From: Novosphingobium sp. RL4
GTDB taxonomy: Bacteria > Pseudomonadota > Alphaproteobacteria > Sphingomonadales > Sphingomonadaceae
Direction: 5' to 3'
Assembly: GCF_035658495.1 (NCBI RefSeq)
Contig: NZ_CP141944.1
Location: 3,518,501-3,582,500 of the forward strand
DNA: 64,000 bases
Positions 1 through 8,071 of this stretch are shown here, in pieces; within the stretch, counting starts at the first letter, position 1, and each line of letters starts with the position of its first letter. The notes under the pieces were generated by a model, which was given only the letters and a program-made list of their open reading frames with translations, was not told the origin of the DNA and did no database searches. The translations under genes and the position numbers were made by a program.

Positions 1-2
1 TT

Positions 3-905
3 CCAAACCTGCGCGGCCGCATCCTCGCCTATGGCCCCAGGGATCACATGACCCGCGTGGCCGACCTGAAGGAAATTCCCGAAGATGCCTGGGCACTGAA
101 GGGCGAGCGCGGCCTGACATATTCGGTCGGCGTGCCCGAAGGCAGCACCGTCACGTCCGGCAAGTGGTGGCCCGAGATCCACCGCGGCGAGCCGCTGGTT
201 TCCGTCGATGAAAAATTCGCCCAGACCGTGGGCCTCAAAGTCGGCGACTATGTGACCGTCGGCCTGCTCGGCGTGGAGCGCACTGCCCGGATCGCCGCAC
301 TGCGCCGGATCGACTGGGATACGCTGGGCTTCAACTTCGTCCTCGTGTTTTCGCCCAATGCCATCGCCGATGCGCCGCACAACCTTGCCGCCACCATCGA
401 GCTTCCGCGCGGCAAGGCCACGGCAGGCCTGTTGCCCATGCTCGTCCGCGCATTCCCCTCCAGTTCGGTGATCGAGACCGGAACCCTGCTGCGCGATGCC
501 CGCGACCTGCTCGACCAGATGACGCTGGCCATTCTCGCCGCCGCTTCGGTTGCCGTGCTGGCGGGATTGGCCGTGCTGCTTGGCGCCATCGCCGCCGCCC
601 GCGCCAGCCGGACTTACGACAACGTGATCCTGCGCGTACTGGGCGCGAGCCGGGGGCAGCTCCTGCTCCTGCAAATCACCGAATACGGACTGATCGCCGG
701 GGTGCTGGCAGTCATCGCGCTGGCCACGGGAAGCGCCATGGCCTGGGCGGTCATCGTCAAGCTCTTCGAATTCGAGTGGCTGCCGGACTGGCCGCGCATC
801 CTGGCCGTGCTCGGCGCCGGACTGGTGCTGATCGTGAGCTTTGCCCTGGCCGGTTCGCTGCCGCTGCTGCGGGCGAAACCCGCAAGGGCTCTACGGGAGT
901 TGTAG
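3..905 (+). CDS. ABC transporter permease, FtsX-like (YbbP type), 3' part only
   Basis: The reading frame is open from the window edge, so the gene begins upstream and only about 300 C-terminal residues are visible. The visible part has a periplasmic segment of the MacB/FtsX kind, containing the motifs VADLKEIPEDAW and GLTYS and a GKWW stretch, followed by three hydrophobic helices and a basic cytoplasmic end, LLRAKPARALREL. This is the architecture of YbbP-type permeases, whose partner ATPase (YbbA) lies next to them and which are thought to act in lysophospholipid or lipoprotein export from the inner membrane. The partner is not in the window. An in-frame ATG at 48 exists but coding similarity clearly continues upstream of it. 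Confidence 0.85.
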   Translation, partial: PNLRGRILAYGPRDHMTRVADLKEIPEDAWALKGERGLTYSVGVPEGSTVTSGKWWPEIHRGEPLVSVDEKFAQTVGLKVGDYVTVGLLGVERTARIAALRRIDWDTLGFNFVLVFSPNAIADAPHNLAATIELPRGKATAGLLPMLVRAFPSSSVIETGTLLRDARDLLDQMTLAILAAASVAVLAGLAVLLGAIAAARASRTYDNVILRVLGASRGQLLLLQITEYGLIAGVLAVIALATGSAMAWAVIVKLFEFEWLPDWPRILAVLGAGLVLIVSFALAGSLPLLRAKPARALREL

Positions 906-932
906 AGCCCTCCCCAGCGGCAGATTGAGCGT

Positions 933-1415
933 TCAGGCGAAAACGCTGTTTTCGATCTGGCGGACTTCGTGCGGATCGCGGGTCCGATAGACGAGCGTGC
1001 TTGCCAGCACGTCGTGCAGACCCTGCTTGCGCTCGGTGAAGGCCACCATGATAAAGCCGATCGCCAAGAGCAGCCCCGACAGGATCTTGCCGAAATAGCG
1101 CCCCGTCGCGCGCAGGAAGCTGATGCGGTTTCCGTGCATGTCGGTAACGATCACACCCACCGCCAGCTTGCCGACAGTCGCCTGCCAGGGCGAGCTTTCG
1201 AGAACCGCGAAGTAAAGCCAGGAACAGACGAGCCCGAGGCCGGCCCCCAGCAGCATGGAAAGCCCCGCTGCCATGTCGGCGTTCGCGCCCCCGCTCATGA
1301 TCGAACCGATCCCGAAGCCGGTAAACATGCCGAGAATCCCGATGCCTATGTTCACGATGAAATAATCGATGAAGTAGGCGAGAACCCGCCACCAGAATCC
1401 ACCGTATGGCACCAT
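933..1415 (-). CDS. RDD family membrane protein
   Basis: A 160-residue inner-membrane protein that starts MVPYGGFWWRVLAYFIDY. The conserved R...D pattern of RDD proteins lies in the first helix, and a second helix pair carries the family motif around PWQATVGKLAVGV. Three or four membrane segments are evident. The frame can be extended upstream to 1520, but the ATG at 1415 is preceded by a GGGGATAG purine stretch and begins exactly at the conserved domain, so I use it. RDD proteins are suspected small-molecule or ion transporters; the substrate cannot be told here. It converges on the ABC permease gene, 27 bases away. Confidence 0.85.
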   Translation of the reverse strand: MVPYGGFWWRVLAYFIDYFIVNIGIGILGMFTGFGIGSIMSGGANADMAAGLSMLLGAGLGLVCSWLYFAVLESSPWQATVGKLAVGVIVTDMHGNRISFLRATGRYFGKILSGLLLAIGFIMVAFTERKQGLHDVLASTLVYRTRDPHEVRQIENSVFA

Positions 1416-1580
1416 CTTCGCTATCCCCTTGCTCGAAGCACGATGTTTGCCGACCGCAAGACACGGCCGCCCTGAAACAGCGTAGCCATCGAAACCGCGA
1501 TGACGAAGCCAAAATTGCAAATGTTATGACACGTTTACCTGCCGAAAAGACCGCTTCAGCCGATCCGGGCAGATGCCACA

Positions 1581-1615
1581 GGAAAAGGGGCGCTCAGGCA
1601 AAGCCCGGCGCCCCT
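1581..1615 (-). terminator. Hairpin with T-run on the minus strand
   Basis: Arms AGGGGCGC (1586-1593) and GCGCCCCT (1608-1615) form an 8-bp stem; read on the minus strand the stem is followed by TTTTCC. No protein gene on the minus strand ends here, so it would terminate either an unannotated minus-strand transcript starting near 1800 or read-through upstream of the RDD gene. Confidence 0.5.
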
Positions 1616-1693
1616 GGCTGAGTTTGCGATCCCTTGCGTCTCCTCCCTGCCGCTCAGGTCCGCGCTTTCGCGTTCCGAGCTTTAGCCGGCAAC

Positions 1694-1804
1694 GCGCCGC
1701 CGCGCCCAGAAGGCACGACTGGATTCTTGTTCAACCAGGTCTGGCGAAACGCCCTGTGTGGGGGAGCCTCGGCATTCCTCTCTCCATGCGGCGGCACTTT
1801 TTTT
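1694..1804 (+). ncRNA. Possible structured RNA or leader ending in a T-tract, upstream of typA
   Basis: Arms 1694-1703 and 1788-1797 pair at 9 of 10 positions and enclose about 84 bases that can form at least three internal hairpins: a GACTGG/CCAGGTC pair, a GGCG-aaa-CGCC pair and a GGGGAG/CTCTCC pair. The closing arm is directly followed by seven T residues (1798-1804), as in an intrinsic terminator. No convincing ORF lies here. It could be a small RNA gene, or a 5' leader or upstream terminator linked to typA, which starts 227 bases later. It does not contain the SRP RNA core sequence, and I could not match it to 6S RNA. The strand is uncertain because the closing stem pairs slightly better on the minus strand. 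Confidence 0.35.
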
Positions 1805-2031
1805 GTTAGCGCCGTCTCGCCTTGATTACAGGGAGGACATTAGGCGATTTGTGCGGCCTGAACAATCACTCAAAAGGGTTCCGGCAGGTCTTCCGGGCAG
1901 CTGTGGCAGACAGGCAACGGTTGCGCGCATCGGCTCAGCGCTTGCCGCAAACGCGCATATCAGGTAAGGGCGCGCCAATTTTGCGGCGCAGCATGCGCTG
2001 CTGGCCAACTCCTCGAACCGATAGGCACTGC

Positions 2032-3861
2032 ATGTCAGCCCCGCTTCCCTTGCGCAATATTGCGATCATTGCGCACGTCGACCATGGCAAGACCACCCTC
2101 GTCGACCAGCTTTTCCGCCAGTCCGGCACCTTCCGTGACAACCAGCGCATCGAAGAACGTGCGATGGACTCGAACGACCTCGAAAAGGAACGCGGGATCA
2201 CCATCCTTGCGAAGCCGACTTCGATCGAGTGGAACGGCTACCGCATCAACATCGTCGACACCCCCGGCCACGCCGACTTCGGCGCCGAAGTGGAACGCAT
2301 CCTCTCGATGGTCGACGGCGTCGTCCTGCTGGTGGACTCGTCGGAAGGCGCGATGCCGCAGACGAAGTTCGTCACCGGCAAGGCGCTCGGCCTCGGCCTG
2401 AAGCCGATCGTCGTCGTCAACAAGATCGACCGTCCCGACGGCCGTCACGCCGAAGTGCTGGACGAAGTGTTCGACCTCTTCGTCAGCCTCGACGCCAACG
2501 ACGAACAGCTCGACTTCCCGACCCTCTACGCTTCGGGCCGCAACGGCTACGCCAGCTACGATCCGGATGCCCGCGAAGGCAACCTGACCCCGCTGTTCGA
2601 AAAGATCGTCGAGCACGTTCCGGCCCCTGACCTCGATCAGGACGCGCCGTTCTCGTTCCTAGCCACCCTGCTTGATCGCGACAACTTCATGGGCCGCGTC
2701 CTCACCGGCCGCGTCCAGTCGGGCACGCTGAAGGTCAACGATCCGATCCGCGCCATCGACATGGACGGCAAGGTCATCGAAGTCGGCCGCGCCACCAAGG
2801 TGCTGTCGTTCCGTGGCCTTGACCGCGTTCCCGTGGAAGAAGCCCGCGCCGGTGACATCATCGCGCTGGCCGGCCTCGAAAAGGCCACCGTGTCGAACAC
2901 CATCGCCGATCCTTCGGTTTCCACCGCGATCCAGGCGCAGCCGATCGATCCGCCGACCCTGGCGATGCGCTTTGCCGTCAACGACTCGCCGCTCGCGGGC
3001 CGTGAAGGCGACAAGGTCACCAGCCGCATGATCCGCGACCGCCTGATGCGCGAAGCGGAAACCAACGTCGCCATCCGCGTCACCGAATCGGCCGACCGCG
3101 ACAGCTTCGAAGTGGCCGGTCGCGGCGAACTTCAGCTGGGCGTCGTGATCGAAACGATGCGCCGCGAAGGCTTCGAGCTGGGCATCAGCCGTCCGCGCGT
3201 GCTGTTCGGCAAGGACGAGAAGGGTGGCCGCACCGAACCGTACGAAACCGTCGTGATCGACGTGGACGACGAATTCTCGGGCACGGTCGTCGAGAAGATG
3301 CAGCGCCGCAAGGCCGAGCTTACCGACATGCGCCCTTCGGGCGCCGGCAAGACCCGCATCACCTTCTCGGCTCCTTCGCGCGGCCTGATCGGCTACCACG
3401 GCGAGTTCCTCTCGGACACCCGCGGCACCGGCATCATGAACCGCCTGTTCGAGAAGTACGACAGCCACAAGGGTCCGATCGAAGGCCGCCAGAACGGCGT
3501 GCTGATCTCGAACGGCACCGGTGAGGCCGTGGGCTACGCGCTGAACAGCCTCGAAGATCGCGGCATCCTGTTCGTGAAGCCGCAGGAAAAGATCTACGAA
3601 GGCATGATCATCGGCGAAAACGCCAAGCCCGACGATCTCGAAGTGAACCCGATGAAGTCGAAGCAGCTGACGAACTTCCGTTCGACCGGCAAGGACGACG
3701 CCATCCGCCTCACCCCGCCCCGCGTCATGACGCTGGAGCAGGCGATCGCTTACATCGACGACGATGAAATGGTCGAAGTGACCCCACAGTCGATCCGTCT
3801 GCGCAAGGCCTACCTCGACCCGAACGAGCGCAAGAAGCAGAGCCGCAAGAAGGACGCCTGA
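2032..3861 (+). CDS. typA: Ribosome-associated GTPase TypA/BipA
   Basis: A 609-residue translational GTPase, close to the usual family length of about 607. The G1 motif AHVDHGKT is at residues 14-21, G3 DTPGHADF begins at residue 76, and G4 NKID is at 130-133. The EF-G-like domains II, III and V and the TypA-specific C-terminal domain follow, the last ending in a basic KKQSRKKDA tail. BipA binds the 70S ribosome and assists 50S assembly and stress or cold adaptation. The frame is open back to 1822, but [20 protein letters not shown] at 2032 is the family-typical start. It stands alone and converges on an OMP gene. Confidence 0.98.
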   Translation: MSAPLPLRNIAIIAHVDHGKTTLVDQLFRQSGTFRDNQRIEERAMDSNDLEKERGITILAKPTSIEWNGYRINIVDTPGHADFGAEVERILSMVDGVVLLVDSSEGAMPQTKFVTGKALGLGLKPIVVVNKIDRPDGRHAEVLDEVFDLFVSLDANDEQLDFPTLYASGRNGYASYDPDAREGNLTPLFEKIVEHVPAPDLDQDAPFSFLATLLDRDNFMGRVLTGRVQSGTLKVNDPIRAIDMDGKVIEVGRATKVLSFRGLDRVPVEEARAGDIIALAGLEKATVSNTIADPSVSTAIQAQPIDPPTLAMRFAVNDSPLAGREGDKVTSRMIRDRLMREAETNVAIRVTESADRDSFEVAGRGELQLGVVIETMRREGFELGISRPRVLFGKDEKGGRTEPYETVVIDVDDEFSGTVVEKMQRRKAELTDMRPSGAGKTRITFSAPSRGLIGYHGEFLSDTRGTGIMNRLFEKYDSHKGPIEGRQNGVLISNGTGEAVGYALNSLEDRGILFVKPQEKIYEGMIIGENAKPDDLEVNPMKSKQLTNFRSTGKDDAIRLTPPRVMTLEQAIAYIDDDEMVEVTPQSIRLRKAYLDPNERKKQSRKKDA

Positions 3862-3921
3862 TCTCTCGGCGCCCTGGCGCCGGGATCGGACAGGATCTGA
3901 AAGCCGGATCCGGAAACATGA

Positions 3922-3960
3922 CGGGCGACAACCGCAAGGTTGCCGCCCGTTGCCGTTTTC
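3922..3960. terminator. Intrinsic terminator between convergent typA and OMP genes
   Basis: A 12-bp stem CGGGCGACAACC / GGTTGCCGCCCG (one wobble) with a GCAA loop at 3922-3949 is followed by a T-rich run (TTGCCGTTTTC). It sits between the two convergent stop codons and could serve both. Confidence 0.8.
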
Positions 3961-3986
3961 GGCTCTCTCCCAATCTTGTCAGATGG

Positions 3987-4862
3987 TCAGAACTGGAAAC
4001 CCAGGGTCGCGCGGAGCGAGTGATAGTCGAAGTTCTTGTCCGAACCCTTGATCCGGGTCGAGCCCGAATCGATCAGGAATGGATTGGTTGCCGGGGCAGT
4101 GCCCGGACCCACTTCGACATTGTACTTGTTGTCGTTGTAGCGATTGTAGAGATATTCGAGGCCGAGGCTGACATTGCGGGCGACCATGATCTCGCCGCCA
4201 CCGCCGGCCTGCCAACCCCAGACCATCTTGTTGTTGCGCTGCGGATCGAACGAATTCACTTCATTGGTGGTCTGGAACTGATGGTCGATCTTGGCCATCC
4301 CGCCGCCGCCGGTCACATAGAACAGCGCCCCGCCGCCGGGCGTATAGCCTGCCCGCAGACGACCGGAGACACCGTAGTCGAGCTTGCGCTGGATCGAGTA
4401 GCTCGCCGGCGTCGTGCTGAAGCCGGAGGTCGCGTCCTTTGCTTCGCTCTTGACGCCCTCGACCAGGCCGCCGAGCACGAAGTTGCCCATGCGCTTGTCA
4501 TATCCGAAACGGACGCCGTACTCCGCACCGTCCTTGTCACTGCGGCACCCATCCGCCGGAGTGGCGCCGCGCGCACGGCCATTGCAGAAGCCCGGACTGA
4601 ACGCATTGGCGCCGCCCGCCGTATTCACGGTGTTGTCGTAGCGGCCATCGCCATCGGTATCGAAACGCAGACTGTCGCCGCGATCGTTTCCACGAGCGGA
4701 AAGACCGCCGAAGGCCTGGATGTAAGGACCGTCGAAATGGCTGTTGCGTGCGGGCGTGTCAGTCGCCATCGGCGCGGCGGCATCCTCTTGCGCCATGGCG
4801 GGCAGAGCCGCGGCGGCAGCGGCGAGGCTCACCGCCGACGTGAGAAAGCGTAGCGTTTTCAT
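3987..4862 (-). CDS. Outer membrane beta-barrel protein (porin/opacity-like)
   Basis: A 291-residue protein with a clear Sec signal peptide (MKTLRFLTSAVSL... ending ALPAMAQ). The mature part has alternating aromatic/hydrophobic strands such as PYIQAFGGL, YGVRFGYDKR, GLEYLYNRY and a final strand ending LGFQF. A terminal Phe is the usual BAM-recognition signature of outer membrane barrels. Two Asp/Gly-rich extracellular-loop-like stretches contain the two cysteines of NGRARGATPADGC. The frame extends to 5000, but only the ATG at 4862 gives a signal peptide. It is divergent from the small secreted protein at 5137, with which it shares a promoter region rich in TGAAC/GTTCA boxes. Confidence 0.88.
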   Translation of the reverse strand: MKTLRFLTSAVSLAAAAAALPAMAQEDAAAPMATDTPARNSHFDGPYIQAFGGLSARGNDRGDSLRFDTDGDGRYDNTVNTAGGANAFSPGFCNGRARGATPADGCRSDKDGAEYGVRFGYDKRMGNFVLGGLVEGVKSEAKDATSGFSTTPASYSIQRKLDYGVSGRLRAGYTPGGGALFYVTGGGGMAKIDHQFQTTNEVNSFDPQRNNKMVWGWQAGGGGEIMVARNVSLGLEYLYNRYNDNKYNVEVGPGTAPATNPFLIDSGSTRIKGSDKNFDYHSLRATLGFQF

Positions 4863-4994
4863 GATAATATCCCTGTCACTATTCGTGTCTTGCCTTCCCC
4901 GAAGACTGGAGCGCCGCTTTAGTTGCCGGTCTTGCGCCGAGCCGAGGAGCAGGATGGGGCAGGCCGAAAACGCCGACCGGAAAAGGTGTGCCAG

Positions 4995-5055
4995 GTTCAT
5001 ACAAACTCGTACAAACCTGAACGAATTCTGCTGAACCTGCTTCGATCCGGTTCAG
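4995..5055. promoter_or_regulatory. Cluster of TGAAC/GTTCA boxes in a divergent promoter region
   Basis: Four copies of the pentamer GTTCA or its complement occur within 61 bases: 4995-4999, 5018-5022, 5032-5036 and 5050-5054. The last two form an inverted repeat CTGAACC-N11-GGTTCAG (5031-5055). A TACAAAC direct repeat lies between the first two. The boxes sit between the divergent OMP (3987-4862) and secreted protein (5137) genes. The same pentamers recur upstream of the paralog at 5751. This suggests a shared regulator, but its identity is unknown. Confidence 0.5.
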
Positions 5056-5136
5056 AAGCGGGGGCGTAGAAGAAACTCAACAAGGGATGAGACCCCGGCC
5101 CCTCCGGAGCACCTTCCCCGCAAGGAGTTTCGACCA

Positions 5137-5517
5137 ATGACCTTCTTCCGTAACGCGACCATTACCGCCGCTCTTGCCGCCACCGCGCTTGCCGGCGCCA
5201 CTCCGGCGATGGCCCGCGACTATCATCGCGGCAACGACAATACCGCAGCCGTCGCCATCGGCGCGGGCGTGATCGGTCTGGCTCTCGGCGCGATCATCGC
5301 CTCGAACAGCAACGATCATGACCGCGATCGCGATCGCTATTACGACAGCAGCTATGCCTATACCCCCAGCTACGGCAGCGGCTGGGAATATCGCGACGGC
5401 TGGTACTGGGACCGCGATGGCGGGCGCCACAGCCGTGACGATTACTATCGCAACCAGCGCGGCGATTATCGCCGGGGCTACGACCATGACCGTGGCGACT
5501 ACCGCCGCGGCTACTGA
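5137..5517 (+). CDS. Small secreted glycine-zipper protein, copy 1 of a tandem pair
   Basis: A 126-residue protein of unknown function. It has a Sec signal peptide ending at TPAMA, the block RDYHRGNDNTAAVAIGAG, a glycine-zipper-like hydrophobic stretch AIGAGVIGLALGAIIAS, and then a highly polar tail rich in Tyr, Arg, Asp and Gly with DRDRD, RDDYYR and DYRRGY repeats. A strong AAGGAG ribosome site precedes the ATG. It is a clear paralog of the next gene: signal peptide, zipper and tail type are shared. A periplasmic or envelope role is likely from the signal and zipper; nothing in the sequence identifies an enzyme. Confidence 0.85.
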   Translation: MTFFRNATITAALAATALAGATPAMARDYHRGNDNTAAVAIGAGVIGLALGAIIASNSNDHDRDRDRYYDSSYAYTPSYGSGWEYRDGWYWDRDGGRHSRDDYYRNQRGDYRRGYDHDRGDYRRGY

Positions 5518-5567
5518 TCCCACGAGCCACCGAGGCAGGCGGACAATACCCCTCGCCGCCTGCCAGA

Positions 5568-5601
5568 GACGCCCGGCCATTCCTCCTGGCCGGGCGTCTT
5601 T
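5568..5601 (+). terminator. Intrinsic terminator after secreted protein copy 1
   Basis: A perfect 12-bp stem GACGCCCGGCCA / TGGCCGGGCGTC (5568-5579, 5587-5598) with a 7-base loop is followed by TTTCG. Confidence 0.85.
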
Positions 5602-5642
5602 CGTTTGCATCCCGGCGAAAGCGCGTCTCGCCTCGTCCTGTA

Positions 5643-5669
5643 CTGAACGGAAAGTTCACCCCTAGTTCA
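5643..5669. promoter_or_regulatory. TGAAC/GTTCA boxes upstream of secreted protein copy 2
   Basis: TGAAC at 5643-5647, GTTCA at 5654-5658 and GTTCA at 5665-5669. The last two are a direct repeat with an 11-base period (one helical turn), the geometry expected of a tandem-binding response regulator. The same pentamers cluster upstream of the paralog at 5137. Confidence 0.45.
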
Positions 5670-5750
5670 GTGCCCCCAGGCGATCCTGACAATCCAACGT
5701 GCCCGCTGATTCCGCCGTAACTTGGTTGGCCCGGAAAGGAGTGCGATATC

Positions 5751-6260
5751 ATGAAACTGACTTGGAAGACCCTGGGTCTGGCCACCGCCCTTGCGGCATC
5801 GGCCCTGACCGCATCGGCGCCCGCGATGGCGCGCGATTACTACGATCGGGGCGGCAACGATGCTGCCGTGGCCATCGGCGCCGGAATCATCGGCCTGGCT
5901 CTCGGGGCGGCGCTCGCCGACCGGGATGATGGTCGCTATTACGATCGCGGCTATTACGATTCCCGTCGCTACGTTACCGTGCGCGATCGGCCGGGCTATT
6001 ACTATTATTATGAGGGCGCGCCCAACCGCTACTACCGCGATCGCTACTACGACCGGTACTATGCCCCCTACTACCGCGACCGTTGGGCCGGCCGGGACCG
6101 CTGGCGGGACGACCGTCGCGGCTGGCGGGACGATCGTCGTGGCTGGGGCCACGATCGCCGCTGGGATCGCGGCCGGGATGGCTGGCGGGACGATCGCCGG
6201 CGGGACTGGCGCAGGGATGACCGGCGCCGGGACGATCGCCGCAGGGATTGGCGCCGCTAG
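5751..6260 (+). CDS. Small secreted glycine-zipper protein, copy 2, with Tyr/Arg/Asp repeat tail
   Basis: A 169-residue paralog of the previous gene. The signal peptide ends at APAMA, the next block is RDYYDRGGNDAAVAIGAG, and the glycine-zipper stretch is AIGAGIIGLALGAALAD. The tail, about residues 60-169, is extremely biased: YYRDRYYDRYY motifs are followed by tandem RDDRRGW and RRDDRRRD units. A GGAAAGGAG ribosome site precedes the ATG. The basic/acidic low-complexity tail may bind polyanions or the cell wall, but this is inference only. It shares neither operon nor terminator with copy 1, yet has similar upstream boxes. Confidence 0.83.
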   Translation: MKLTWKTLGLATALAASALTASAPAMARDYYDRGGNDAAVAIGAGIIGLALGAALADRDDGRYYDRGYYDSRRYVTVRDRPGYYYYYEGAPNRYYRDRYYDRYYAPYYRDRWAGRDRWRDDRRGWRDDRRGWGHDRRWDRGRDGWRDDRRRDWRRDDRRRDDRRRDWRR

Positions 6261-6356
6261 GCGACCGTCCCCAAGGCAATGAACGCAGTCGGCGGTTTTC
6301 CGCAGGTTCCCACACGCATCCGTGAAGTCCACTCGCCAATTGCAGCGAGGGAGGCT

Positions 6357-7523
6357 ATGGGGCTGCCCACCATGGAAACCGCCGACCTGCGAATTGCCCT
6401 TTTTTCGGGCAACTACAACTATGTCCGTGACGGAGCGAACCAGGCGCTGAATCGCCTCGTCGGCTACCTTCTGCGCCAGGGCGCGCAAGTTCGCGTCTAC
6501 GCGCCCGTCGTCGACAATCCCGCATTCGAACCGACCGGAGATCTCGTCGGCATCCGCGCGATGCCTATCCCAACGCGTTCGGAATACCGGATGCCCTTGT
6601 CGATAGCCGGCAAGGCGCGGCGCGATCTCAAGGAATTCGCGCCGAACATAGTCCATGTCTCGTCGCCCGATCCGGTTGGCCATCAGGCCGTGACCTGGGC
6701 CCGCAACCGCAAGCTGCCCGTACTCGCATCGGTGCACACGCGTTTCGAGACCTATCTTCGCTATTACAACATGGCCTGGGGCGAGCCGCTGATCGAGGCG
6801 ATCCTGCGCCGCTTCTACCGCCGCTGCGACGCCCTGGTGGCGCCTTCGGAATCGATGGCGCAGCTCCTGCGCGAGCAGCGCATGAACTACGACGTGTCGA
6901 TCTGGTCACGCGGGGTCGATCGCGAGATCTTCAACCCCGACCGGCGGGACATGGCGTGGCGTCGCAGCCACGGCATTGCCGATCATGAGGTCGTGGTCGG
7001 CTTCCTCGGCCGGCTTGTCATGGAAAAGGGTCTCGACGTGTTTTCCGACACGCTTGACGACCTGCGCCGCCGCAACGTCGCGCACCGGGTTCTCGTGGTC
7101 GGCGAAGGCCCTGCCCGCGAATGGTTCGAGGCACGCCTTCCGCAGGCTGCCTTCGTCGGTTTCCAGCAAGGCACGGACCTCGCCCGCGCGGTCGCCGGCA
7201 TGGACATGCTGTTCAACCCCTCGGTCACCGAAACCTTCGGCAATGTCACGCTGGAAGCCATGGCCTGCCGCCTGCCGGTCGTGGCCGCCGCCGCAACCGG
7301 CAGCCAGAGCCTGGTCAGCGATCACGCTTCCGGCAGGTTGATCCCGCCCGGCGCGATCCACCAGTTCGCCGAAGCGCTCAAGGCCTATATCGAAAGCCCT
7401 GCCCTGCGCGAAAGCCACGGCCTGGCCGGCGAAGCCCGCGCTCTCGAATTCAGCTGGGACCGCATCAACCAGGCCGTCGCCGATACGTATGTCCGCCTGA
7501 TCCGGCAGCGTACGAAGCGCTGA
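6357..7523 (+). CDS. Glycosyltransferase family 4 (GT-B fold)
   Basis: About 388 residues. The N-terminal Rossmann domain begins RIALFSGNYNYVRDGANQAL, followed by the acceptor-side motif HVSSPDPVGH and SVHTRF. The C-terminal donor domain has GFLGRLVMEKGLDV and the GT4 EX7E signature ETFGNVTLE at residues 292-300. The sequence resembles the MgtA/SQD2-like retaining transferases that attach mannose, glucuronate or similar sugars to lipids; the actual donor and acceptor are unknown. Start choice: the ATG at 6357 follows GAGGGAGG but with very short spacing; the ATG at 6372 is an alternative and the frame is open to 6279. Confidence 0.9.
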   Translation: MGLPTMETADLRIALFSGNYNYVRDGANQALNRLVGYLLRQGAQVRVYAPVVDNPAFEPTGDLVGIRAMPIPTRSEYRMPLSIAGKARRDLKEFAPNIVHVSSPDPVGHQAVTWARNRKLPVLASVHTRFETYLRYYNMAWGEPLIEAILRRFYRRCDALVAPSESMAQLLREQRMNYDVSIWSRGVDREIFNPDRRDMAWRRSHGIADHEVVVGFLGRLVMEKGLDVFSDTLDDLRRRNVAHRVLVVGEGPAREWFEARLPQAAFVGFQQGTDLARAVAGMDMLFNPSVTETFGNVTLEAMACRLPVVAAAATGSQSLVSDHASGRLIPPGAIHQFAEALKAYIESPALRESHGLAGEARALEFSWDRINQAVADTYVRLIRQRTKR

Positions 7524-7541
7524 CCGGCCCCCGCGCGCCCG

Positions 7542-7979
7542 TCAGGCCAGTACCCGGCGCGTCCGCATCCTGACGGCATACCAGAGCAGGAACACCGCCA
7601 CGGCCCAGATGGTCGCCGTCAGCGCAATGCTGCCGGCGCCCTTCATCATGTCGGGCACGTCGGATAGGAAGGGATAGAGCTGGTTCACCGCAAGCCCGAG
7701 CAGCGAGATCGTGAAGGCCGCGACGGCCCAGCGCGAACGCAGCAGCAGGAGCAGCGATCCCGCCAGCCCACCCCAGACACCGAGCGCCCAGGTCACCACG
7801 GTCCAGGTCGGCGCGGCGTCCAGCCAGTCGATCATCTCCGGCGATAGAGGCGCCATCCACTGCGGGTTGCGCGTCACGGTCATGGCGAAATCGGTACAGC
7901 CGAAGGCATTCCACAGCAGCGAGACGAGGCCTACCACCCACAACTGCCAAGGCGCCCTGACGCGCGTGGATCCGATCAT
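7542..7979 (-). CDS. Small integral membrane protein of unknown function
   Basis: A 145-residue protein with four predicted membrane helices (WQLWVVGLVSLLWNAFG, VVTWALGVWGGLAGSLLLLL, WAVAAFTISLLGLAVNQL, IALTATIWAVAVFLLWYAV). It ends in a short basic tail, RMRTRRVLA. Between helices 1 and 2 is a polar loop with PQWMAPLSPEMIDW. The ATG at 7979 has an AAGGGACGGGAG ribosome site; the longer frame to 8297 lies over rarA and is not used. No family could be named with confidence. It is divergent from rarA, with 92 bases between the starts. Confidence 0.75.
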   Translation of the reverse strand: MIGSTRVRAPWQLWVVGLVSLLWNAFGCTDFAMTVTRNPQWMAPLSPEMIDWLDAAPTWTVVTWALGVWGGLAGSLLLLLRSRWAVAAFTISLLGLAVNQLYPFLSDVPDMMKGAGSIALTATIWAVAVFLLWYAVRMRTRRVLA

Positions 7980-8071
7980 CTCCCGTCCCTTTCGTCCCGT
8001 TTTATGGACAGGCAGGCTACTCCTGCCGCCGAACCGATGCAATTGCGCGCCATAATCGCTAGATAGCTCCC

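Noticed and set aside
1581..1804. SRP RNA or 6S RNA
   Set aside because: The conserved SRP core (GGTCAGGTCCGGAAGGAAGCAG-like) is absent, and I could not fold a 6S-type rod. A short resemblance to the 3' end of 6S is too small to support a name.
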